Positions 1 to 4,849 of a stretch of 8,085 bases of DNA are shown piece after piece. The notes under the pieces were generated by a model. That model made no database searches. It worked only from the letters and a program-made list of their open reading frames with translations, and was not told where the DNA came from. A program made the translations under genes and the position numbers. Origin of the DNA: Pseudomonadota bacterium (GTDB lineage: Bacteria > Pseudomonadota > Gammaproteobacteria > Burkholderiales > SG8-41). Every line of letters begins with the position of its first letter. Position 1 is the first letter of the stretch. The DNA lies in NCBI GenBank assembly GCA_023431245.1, contig JAEYXO010000257.1, positions 1-8,085 of the forward strand, written 5' to 3'.

Positions 1-425
1 CGAAGCTGACCGCGCAGGCCGGTGTGACCTTCATGAAGGCCAGGGTTCTCGAATCGGCAACGCCTGCAAGGGTCGGCAAAACGCTCAGCAATTTCGCCGA
101 CCGTTCGGCCTCGGCGCAGCTCAAGTACCAGCTGACCCCCGAGTTTTCGTTTGGCGGCGCGGCGCGCTACGAGAGCGAAAAATATGCCGGTCAGCCCGAT
201 ACGGCTCCCGGCCTGAATGCCGCCGGCGCATACAGCCAGCCGATTCCCTCGTACACGGTGTTCGACCTGTTTGCGACCTACCGCTTCGACAGGAAGCTGG
301 AGGCGAGGGTCAACGTGCTGAACGTCGCCGACAAGGACTTCTACCTGGCCGGCTACCAGTCCGGCGCATTCCTGTACAAGGGGGATGCAAGGGCCGTGCG
401 GGTGACGCTGAACTATGAGTTCTGA
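1..425 (+). CDS. TonB-dependent (siderophore) receptor, C-terminal fragment
   Basis: The frame is already open at base 3, so the gene starts outside the window; only about the last 140 residues are visible. They show alternating amphipathic beta-strands. The segment YRFDRKLEARVNVLNVADKD has the form of the penultimate strands of TonB-dependent receptors (aromatic-rich strand, then an 'L-N-V-x-D-K' turn). The protein ends VTLNYEF, a terminal-Phe strand typical of outer-membrane beta-barrels. Family role: uptake of ferric siderophores or other iron chelates across the outer membrane, powered by TonB-ExbB-ExbD. A piuC-type gene 1.2 kb downstream and a tonB-exbBD operon nearby suggest a Fiu/PiuA-like catecholate receptor. 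The substrate is an inference, since the plug domain and TonB box are not in view. An internal ATG at 24 is not the start. Confidence 0.88.
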   Translation, partial: KLTAQAGVTFMKARVLESATPARVGKTLSNFADRSASAQLKYQLTPEFSFGGAARYESEKYAGQPDTAPGLNAAGAYSQPIPSYTVFDLFATYRFDRKLEARVNVLNVADKDFYLAGYQSGAFLYKGDARAVRVTLNYEF

Positions 426-459
426 ACGATTGCAGGACCGATAGTTGCCAACCGGATGG

Positions 460-486
460 AATGCCGGGCCCTGTGCCCGGCATTTT
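460..486 (+). terminator. Perfect 10-bp hairpin after the receptor gene (terminator or attenuator)
   Basis: The arms AATGCCGGGC (460-469) and GCCCGGCATT (475-484) are perfectly complementary around the 5-nt loop CCTGT. The T run is only four long (483-486). It lies 35 bp after the receptor stop and ends two bases before the next gene's proposed ATG at 489. It looks like an intrinsic terminator with a weak U-tract. It may end receptor transcription, or let some read through into the oxidase and piuC genes. It also argues against an upstream start for the next gene, because translation would cross the hairpin. Confidence 0.6.
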
Positions 487-488
487 CA

Positions 489-1637
489 ATGATGAATCAG
501 CCATTGCCGCCCATGCCTCCTTCAACTGTCATCCCGCCGGGAATTCACTGCGCCCTGGACTACGCGCTCATGGCGCCGCGTTTCATGCCGGGCCCGAATC
601 ACGAATACATCGCGGGTGGCAGCGGGCAGGGCATCACGACGGCGGCGAATGCAGCCGCTTTCGCCCGCTGGGCGGTGTATCCGCGCCTGTTGCGCGACGT
701 GACGGCAGGGCATGCGCGGGTGAGCCTGCCGGGTTGCGCGCTGTCCCGTCCTCTGCTGCTGGCGCCGCTTGCCCTTCAGACACTGGCTCATCCGCAGGGG
801 GAACTGGAAACGGCGCGGGCCGCGGAGGCCGCCGGAAGCTGCATGATCGCCAGCACGCTGTCCTCGTTCAGCCTGGAGACGATTGCGCCGCTGGCCGGGC
901 CGGTAAAATGGTTCCAGCTCTACCTGCAGCCGCAGCGTGAAACCACCTTGGACCTGGTCAGGCGGGCCGAAGCCGCCGGTTATGGCGCCATCGTGCTGAC
1001 GCTGGATGCCACGATCCAGGTTGCGGGCCTGCGCGCCCTGCGCGCGGGATTCCGCATGCCTGCCGATGTCTTGCCCGCCAATCTGAAGGATTATCCGCAG
1101 CCTGCGCGGCAGCTGCTGGATGCAGGGGCCAGCAGGATATTCCAGGGTGCAATGCGCGAGGCGCCGACCCTGGATGACGTGGACTGGCTGCTGTCGCAGA
1201 CCCGCTTGCCGGTGTGGATCAAAGGGGTCATGCATTCTGACGATGCGCGTGCGCTGAAAGCGCGGGGTGCCGCGGGATTGGTGGTGTCGAATCACGGCGG
1301 CCGCGGCCTGGATGGCGCGCCGGCCAGCCTCGATGTCCTCGCGGCGGTCAGGGCGGCGGTGGGGCCCGCTTACCCGCTGCTGTTCGACGGCGGCATCCGC
1401 TCCGGAAGCGATGTGTTCAAGGCGCTGGCCCTGGGGGCAGATGCCGTGCTGATCGGCCGCCTGCAGGTGTATGCGCTGGCAGTGGCCGGCGCGCCGGGGG
1501 TTGCCCACATGCTCAGGTTGCTCGGCGAGGAACTGGAGGTCTGCATGGCGCTGGCGGGCTGTGCCACGCTGGCCGATATCGACCGCTCCGCGCTGCTGCG
1601 GATCCCGGAGGGAGGTGCCGATGCCGATCATCATTGA
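489..1637 (+). CDS. FMN-dependent alpha-hydroxy-acid oxidase family protein
   Basis: A 382-aa TIM-barrel flavoprotein of the glycolate/lactate oxidase/mandelate dehydrogenase family, normally oxidising an L-2-hydroxy acid to a 2-oxo acid. Motifs (numbered from the ATG at 489): YIAGG at 40-44 (family active-site Tyr), FQLY with Y145, D173 in LTLDA, K245 in WIKGV, and the catalytic pair H269/R272 in SNHGGRGLDGAPA. FMN-phosphate motifs follow: DGGIR (300-304) and IGR (around 322-324). The C-terminus GEELEVCMALAGCATLADI is typical of the family. The substrate-carboxylate Arg (R164 in spinach glycolate oxidase, R181 in Aerococcus lactate oxidase) aligns with G180, so the substrate may differ. The frame is also open from an ATG at 456, but that would run through the hairpin; ATG 489 or 492 is preferred, and ATG 513 is possible. 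No good SD precedes any of them. It overlaps the downstream piuC-like gene by 17 bp, so the two products are probably co-made. Confidence 0.87.
   Translation: MMNQPLPPMPPSTVIPPGIHCALDYALMAPRFMPGPNHEYIAGGSGQGITTAANAAAFARWAVYPRLLRDVTAGHARVSLPGCALSRPLLLAPLALQTLAHPQGELETARAAEAAGSCMIASTLSSFSLETIAPLAGPVKWFQLYLQPQRETTLDLVRRAEAAGYGAIVLTLDATIQVAGLRALRAGFRMPADVLPANLKDYPQPARQLLDAGASRIFQGAMREAPTLDDVDWLLSQTRLPVWIKGVMHSDDARALKARGAAGLVVSNHGGRGLDGAPASLDVLAAVRAAVGPAYPLLFDGGIRSGSDVFKALALGADAVLIGRLQVYALAVAGAPGVAHMLRLLGEELEVCMALAGCATLADIDRSALLRIPEGGADADHH
1607..1616 (+). promoter_or_regulatory. Strong Shine-Dalgarno for the PKHD hydroxylase
   Basis: The purine-rich GGAGGGAGGT lies inside the end of the oxidase gene, four bases before ATG 1621. 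It fixes that ATG as the hydroxylase start, although the frame is open further upstream. It also supports translation of the two overlapping genes from one message. Confidence 0.8.
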
Positions 1638-2304
1638 GCAGGTATTGAGCAAGGACGAAGTCCGGCAGTTCCGCGAGCGCCTCGATGCCGCGGAATGGCA
1701 GGATGGCCTGAAGACGGCGGGAACCCTGGCGCGCAGTGCGAAACGCAATCTGCAACTCGATGACGATTCCGAACTGGCGGTGGGTCTGGGGAACCACATC
1801 CTGCGCCGGCTGGGCGGCACGCCGCTGTTTGTGTCGGCCGCACTGCCCAGCCGGATCTACCCGCCGAAATTCAACTGTTATACCGGTGGCGGCACCTACG
1901 GCGCCCATATCGACAGTGCCGTGATGCAGGTGCCGGGCACCGGCATCACGGTGCGCAGCGACCTGTCGGCAACCCTTTTCCTGTCCGAGCCGGAGGAATA
2001 TGACGGCGGTGAACTCGAAATCGACGGCACATCCGGGCAGCAGCGCATAAAACTGAAGGCCGGGGACATGGTGCTTTATCCATCCACCAGCCTGCACCGC
2101 GTCACACCGGTGACCCGCGGGGCGCGGATCGCCTCGTTTTTCTGGATCGAAAGCCTGGTGGGCGACGCCGGCCGGCGCGAGCTGCTGTTTGAACTCGACC
2201 GGACCATCCAGTCACTGACGCCGTCGCTGCCGGAAGGGGACCGCAATCTGCTCGGATTGACCGGGATTTATCACAACCTGCTGCGGCGCTGGGCGGTGAC
2301 CTGA
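1621..2304 (+). CDS. piuC: PKHD-type Fe(II)/2-oxoglutarate hydroxylase, PiuC/YbiX family
   Basis: The protein is 227 aa, the usual length for PiuC/YbiX. Conserved blocks in order: the N-terminal VLSKDEVRQFRERLDAAEW region; PLFVSAALPSRIYPPKFNCY (68-87); the first iron ligands H96 and D98 in YGAHIDSA; SDLSATLFLSEPEEYDGGEL (113-132); the third ligand H159 in STSLHRVTPVTRGAR; R169 as the expected 2-oxoglutarate carboxylate binder; and ASFFWIESLV. All catalytic residues are present. The family is cytoplasmic and genetically linked to TonB-dependent siderophore receptors (piuA-piuC in Pseudomonas, fiu-ybiX in E. coli). Its substrate is not firmly known; a role in siderophore or iron handling is inferred. 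It overlaps the oxidase by 17 bp and converges with the small gene at 2327-2593, leaving 22 bp between the two stops. Confidence 0.95.
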   Translation: MPIIIEQVLSKDEVRQFRERLDAAEWQDGLKTAGTLARSAKRNLQLDDDSELAVGLGNHILRRLGGTPLFVSAALPSRIYPPKFNCYTGGGTYGAHIDSAVMQVPGTGITVRSDLSATLFLSEPEEYDGGELEIDGTSGQQRIKLKAGDMVLYPSTSLHRVTPVTRGARIASFFWIESLVGDAGRRELLFELDRTIQSLTPSLPEGDRNLLGLTGIYHNLLRRWAVT

Positions 2305-2323
2305 CGGCCGGGCCGGGGCTGTC
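2303..2323. terminator. Weak hairpin between convergent genes
   Basis: GACGGCC (2303-2309) can pair with GGCTGTC (2317-2323), with one G-U pair, around the 7-nt loop GGGCCGG. It sits exactly in the 22-bp gap between the piuC stop and the stop of the opposing 88-aa gene, where a bidirectional terminator would be expected. There is no T run on either strand, so it is only a tentative candidate. Confidence 0.25.
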
Positions 2324-2326
2324 CTG

Positions 2327-2593
2327 TCAATGGGGAAGCTGCTGCTGGCGTCCCAGCGCAGTGCGCATTTCGATCATTGCGCTCCATTCCGCCGCCGAGC
2401 GGCCGGCGGCATCGCGGACAACGTCGGGGAAACGCGTGTCCGCGGCGACGAATCGCAGGTGCGCGGCGATGGAGTCGGCCATTGTCCGGCAATCGACCAT
2501 CGGAAAACGCGCCAGCATCTGCAGCAGAGCCGCGATGGCGTAATCCGGATGATGGGAATAGTCGGGATGGGGCGGATGTTTGGCGGGTGGCAT
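2327..2593 (-). CDS. Small hypothetical protein (88 aa), paralogue of the 91-aa protein
   Basis: I do not recognise this family. The start is well supported: an SD GGAGGA (plus-strand TCCTCC, 2601-2606) lies 7 nt before the ATG at 2593. The N-terminus is rich in His and Pro (H6, H9, H14, H15 within the first 18 residues), which could bind metal. The remainder looks like a soluble, mainly helical domain without signal peptide or membrane segment. Residues 20-52 align without gaps to residues 15-47 of the 91-aa protein two genes upstream. Shared positions include R29-F30 (RY there), C35, [IV]-A-x-H-L (42-46) and, after a 2-residue shift, R60-[DE] and A68-x-W70. It is the last gene of the minus-strand operon, 30 bp after the S4 stop. 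The link to iron uptake rests on position and the shared promoter only. Confidence 0.75.
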   Translation of the reverse strand: MPPAKHPPHPDYSHHPDYAIAALLQMLARFPMVDCRTMADSIAAHLRFVAADTRFPDVVRDAAGRSAAEWSAMIEMRTALGRQQQLPH

Positions 2594-2623
2594 GGCGGAG
2601 TCCTCCGGGTTGTTTGCGGTTTT

Positions 2624-3238
2624 TTACAGACGCTGCGTGTAGTACTCGATGACCTGTTGGATCTCGACGGGAAAGGGCACTTCCTCCGGCAGCGGCAGGC
2701 GGGTCATGCGGGCGCTCTGTTTTGAGTCGTCGAAGCCCAGCCATTCCGGCCTTTCCAGCACCGGAGCCGCCAGTGCTTCGATCACCGACGGGATTTTCCG
2801 TGCCCGCTCCCTGATCGTTATTTCATCGCCGGCGCGGACACGGATCGAGGCGATGTTGGCCGTGCGGCCGTTGAGCAGCACATGATTGTGGTTGACCAGC
2901 TGGCGTGCCGCGATCAGGGTCGGTGCGAAGCCGGCGCGGAACACGAAGTTGTCGAGCCTGCATTCGAGCAGCTCGAGCATCGTCGCGCCAGTGTTGCCGC
3001 TGGCGCCGCGGGCCTCGGTCATGAGGCGGCGCATCTGCCGCTCGGACAGGCCGTAGTTGAATTTCAGTTTCTGTTTTTCGCGGAGCTGTTTGCCGAATTC
3101 AGACTTGCGCGTCGCGAACAGCTTCGCGCCGTGTTGTCCCGGCGGATGGGGGCGGTTTTCGATGGATTTGCGCGACAGGCCCGGCAGTTCGGTGCCGAGG
3201 GCGCGCATGATTTTGAGGCGAGGTCCGGTGTGGCGCAT
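2624..3238 (-). CDS. rpsD: 30S ribosomal protein S4 paralogue (stand-alone, cyanobacterial-like)
   Basis: A 204-aa full-length S4-family protein. N-terminal block GPRLKIMRALGTELPG (5-20); PPGQHG (32-37); LREKQKLKFNYGLSERQMRR (52-71), close to the 16S-binding helices of S4; S4 RNA-binding domain about 94-147 (CRLDNFVFRAGF, ARQLVNHNHVLLNGR, RAGDEITIRERAR). The N-terminal Zn-ribbon cysteines of 'C+' S4 proteins are absent; the only Cys is C93. From memory, GPRLKIMR.LG..LPGL, KLKFNYGLSERQ and ARQLVNH.HVLLNGR are nearer to cyanobacterial or plastid S4 than to E. coli RpsD. It is not in the usual alpha operon (rpsM-rpsK-rpsD-rpoA-rplQ); its neighbours are small unknown genes and tonB-exbBD, so it is probably a second copy. 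SD AGGA (plus-strand TCCT, 3248-3251) is 9 nt before the ATG. It may replace or compete with housekeeping S4, or act as an RNA-binding regulator; both are inferences. Confidence 0.92.
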   Translation of the reverse strand: MRHTGPRLKIMRALGTELPGLSRKSIENRPHPPGQHGAKLFATRKSEFGKQLREKQKLKFNYGLSERQMRRLMTEARGASGNTGATMLELLECRLDNFVFRAGFAPTLIAARQLVNHNHVLLNGRTANIASIRVRAGDEITIRERARKIPSVIEALAAPVLERPEWLGFDDSKQSARMTRLPLPEEVPFPVEIQQVIEYYTQRL

Positions 3239-3272
3239 GGCGTGGAGTCCTGATTGTTGGCTGTGAGTTGTT

Positions 3273-3548
3273 TCAGTGCAGGGCCGCCGGTGCGGCGGCC
3301 CCGGTTGTTTTGCACTGATCTGTTTCGCCTGCTGCGCCGAGGCGCTCCCAGTCGGCCTGCAGTCCGCGGCAGGTTTCGCGCAGGCCGTCGGCCAGCGAAG
3401 GGTCGGGGTGATCGGCGATCAGCGCAAGGTGCTGCGCCACCATGCGGCATACCCGGGGGCAGCCGCTTTGGGCGTAACGGGTGGCGAGGTACAGCGCCGC
3501 GGTGTACAGCGTTGCTGCTGAAATTGGTGCTGACGACTGGTCCGGCAT
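3273..3548 (-). CDS. Small hypothetical protein (91 aa), paralogue of the 88-aa protein
   Basis: Not a family I can name. An SD GGGAG (plus-strand CTCCC region, 3555-3560) lies about 6 nt before the ATG at 3548. The product appears to be a small soluble alpha-helical protein with four cysteines (C30, C34, C60, C79) and a low-complexity Ala-rich tail (TTGAAAPAALH). The core is AALYLATRYAQSGC, then MVAQHLALIAD, then GLRETCRGLQADWERL. It matches the 88-aa protein downstream: R24-Y25, C30, V38-A39-x-H40-L41 and R57-E58...A65-x-W67 align with R29-F30, C35, I42-A43-x-H45-L46 and R60-D61...A68-x-W70. It lies 123 bp after exbD and 34 bp before the S4 gene, on the same strand. A self-complementary stretch overlaps its 3' end. 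Function unknown; S4-associated or iron-starvation-linked activity is suggested by context only. Confidence 0.72.
   Translation of the reverse strand: MPDQSSAPISAATLYTAALYLATRYAQSGCPRVCRMVAQHLALIADHPDPSLADGLRETCRGLQADWERLGAAGETDQCKTTGAAAPAALH
3274..3317 (-). other. Long interrupted hairpin at the 3' end of the 91-aa gene
   Basis: GGGCCGCCG (3281-3289) and CGGCGGCCC (3293-3301) form a perfect 9-bp GC stem around a 3-nt loop. Outside it, CAGTGCA (3274-3280) and TGCACTG (3311-3317) add 7 further pairs, separated from the inner stem on one side only by the 9-nt CGGTTGTTT. In the minus-strand message the structure ends at the 91-aa stop codon and lies 35 bases before the S4 start codon. With no U run it does not look like an intrinsic terminator. 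It could act as an mRNA-stability or translation-control element, possibly one bound by S4. Confidence 0.5.
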
Positions 3549-3671
3549 CGTGTGCTCCCTGGTGGTTTCGGTGAACGACCGGAGCTGGCTGGCGCACGAT
3601 GCGCGGGCTGGCGGTGTTGCGGGTTTTGGCTTATCCCCTCCGTGGGGACTGTTGCGGCATGGTCCGGGATT
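3549..3671 (-). other. Intergenic spacer between exbD and the 91-aa gene
   Basis: This 123-bp gap contrasts with the 4-bp gaps inside tonB-exbB-exbD. I see no open frame with a good start. The only structure is a short hairpin, TCCCC (3634-3638) and GGGGA (3644-3648) around 5 nt, without a T run. No convincing -35/-10 pair was found. The downstream genes are most simply read from the tonB promoter, but a separate promoter or a processing site here cannot be excluded. Confidence 0.4.
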
Positions 3672-4097
3672 TTATTGCGCCTCGGTCTCCGGTTCGGTGA
3701 CGAAGCCGATCTTCGAAAGCCCGATGCGCCCCGCGGCCGCCATGACGCGTGCGACATGCCGGTATTCGGTGCTGCGGTCGGCGCGGATATGCACCTCGGG
3801 TTGCGGCGCGATGGCCGCGGCTGCCGTCATCCGTGCTTCCAGCGTGCTGATGTCCACCTTCTCGCCGTTCCAGTAGACATCGCCTTCGGCGCGGATGCCG
3901 AGCTGGATGTTGTCCGGCTTGCTGTGGTTGGGCTGGCTGGAGGCGCGCGGCAGGTTGATCTTCACCGCGTGGGTCAGCAGCGGCGCGGTGATGATGAAAA
4001 TCACCAGCAGCACCAGCATCACGTCGATCAGCGGCACCATGTTGATTTCCGCCATCGGCGCACTGTCGCCAGTCTTGTTGAATCCGCCGAAAGCCAT
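3672..4097 (-). CDS. exbD: Biopolymer transport protein ExbD
   Basis: A 141-aa protein, the normal ExbD size. It has a short cytoplasmic N-terminus (MAFGGFNKTGDSAPMAEINM) and one membrane helix at about 21-43 carrying the essential Asp, D25, in NMVPLIDVMLVLLVIF, the same residue number as in E. coli ExbD. A periplasmic domain follows (VKINLPRASSQ..., EVHIRADRSTEYRHVARVMAAAGRIGLSKIGFVTEP). Together with ExbB it forms the proton-driven inner-membrane motor that energises TonB. The ATG at 4097 is 4 bp after the exbB stop and has an AGGAG SD (plus-strand CTCCT, 4107-4111) 9 nt upstream, so it is tightly coupled to exbB. TolR is the main alternative, but adjacency to tonB and absence of tol-pal genes favour ExbD. 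Confidence 0.95.
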   Translation of the reverse strand: MAFGGFNKTGDSAPMAEINMVPLIDVMLVLLVIFIITAPLLTHAVKINLPRASSQPNHSKPDNIQLGIRAEGDVYWNGEKVDISTLEARMTAAAAIAPQPEVHIRADRSTEYRHVARVMAAAGRIGLSKIGFVTEPETEAQ

Positions 4098-4101
4098 GGC
4101 T

Positions 4102-4845
4102 TCAGGCTCCTGCCTGGGCCACGGCTGCGGGGCGCAGCGGCGCCACCGCGGCGACGTCGTTGACGTGCGAGCCGGTGGTCAGGAAGGCGTAGAGGTCGTG
4201 GGCGAAGGAGTCAAGCTGCGCCAGCACGAGGCGGTTGCTGCGTACCGCGAAGTTGTAGGCCAGCACCGCGGGGATCGCCACCGCAAGGCCGAGCGCGGTC
4301 ATGATCAGCGCCTCGCCGACGGGGCCGGCAACTTTGTCCAGCGTGCCTTGCCCGCTCATGCCGATGTTGACCAGCGCGTGGTAGACACCCCACACCGTGC
4401 CGAAGAGGCCGATGAAGGGGGCGGTGCTGCCGATCGAGGCGAGCACCGTCAACCCCGATTCGAAACGCGCGGTTTCCTCGTCGATCACGCGGCGCATCGC
4501 GCGGGTGATGAAGTCCGCGCCGGAGCCGGCCTCGTCGAGCCTGTTGGCGCCGTGGCGCTGGTGGTGGCGTGCGGCGACGATGGCATGCCAGGTCAGGTGG
4601 GAGAAGGGTTCGTCGGGATGATCGTTCTCGAGCTGGGTGGCAACCGCCTGCAGCGAGGGCGCATTCCAGAATCGGTCGAGGAAACGCCGGCTGCGGCGGC
4701 GGGTGGTCAGCGCCACGATCGCCTTGGTGACGATCAGGTACCAGGTGACCACGCTCATCAGCAGCATGACGACCAGCAGGGTTTTGCCGACGGCGTCGGC
4801 CTGGGTGAGGAAGTGGGCGAGGCCCAGTGTCTGTTGCGGTTCCAA
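4102..4845 (-). CDS. exbB: Biopolymer transport protein ExbB (MotA/TolQ/ExbB proton channel)
   Basis: 247 aa if started at the TTG at 4845. Three membrane segments are visible: about 22-40 (LLVVMLLMSVVTWYLIV), 132-157 (LTVLASIGSTAPFIGLFGTVWGVYHA) and 177-201 (VGEALIMTALGLAVAIPAVLAY). Between the first two lies the large cytoplasmic loop (RRVIDEETARFESG). The conserved polar residues of the channel helices are present (T150 in FGTVWG, T183 in IMTALG). Start choice: no ATG or GTG fits, while TTG 4845 has the SD CAGGAG (plus-strand CTCCTG, 4854-4859) 8 nt upstream, overlapping the end of tonB, and gives the expected N-terminus (MEPQQTLGLAHFLTQADAVGK). An upstream in-frame ATG at 4956 would add an unrelated Cys/Arg/Ser-rich extension inside tonB. 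Only 4 bp separate this start from the tonB stop. The C-terminal tail after the third helix is Ala-rich. Confidence 0.93.
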   Translation of the reverse strand: MEPQQTLGLAHFLTQADAVGKTLLVVMLLMSVVTWYLIVTKAIVALTTRRRSRRFLDRFWNAPSLQAVATQLENDHPDEPFSHLTWHAIVAARHHQRHGANRLDEAGSGADFITRAMRRVIDEETARFESGLTVLASIGSTAPFIGLFGTVWGVYHALVNIGMSGQGTLDKVAGPVGEALIMTALGLAVAIPAVLAYNFAVRSNRLVLAQLDSFAHDLYAFLTTGSHVNDVAAVAPLRPAAVAQAGA

Positions 4846-4849
4846 GGAA

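Noticed and set aside
456..488. Upstream ATG 456 as the oxidase start
   Set aside because: It would place the perfect hairpin at 460-484 inside the coding region and adds residues (MECRALCPAFS) with no family counterpart.
522..1820. A 432-codon open frame on the minus strand
   Set aside because: It lies antisense to the oxidase and piuC genes. The product is Arg/Gln/His-rich with no recognisable domain, as expected from the reverse frame of high-GC coding DNA.
2330..2725. A 131-codon plus-strand frame over the 88-aa gene
   Set aside because: There is no SD and no recognisable sequence. The minus-strand gene has a strong SD and a paralogue in the same operon.
3634..3648. Short hairpin in the exbD to 91-aa gene spacer as an intrinsic terminator
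   Set aside because: It has only 5 bp and no T run on either strand, so it is too weak to call termination.
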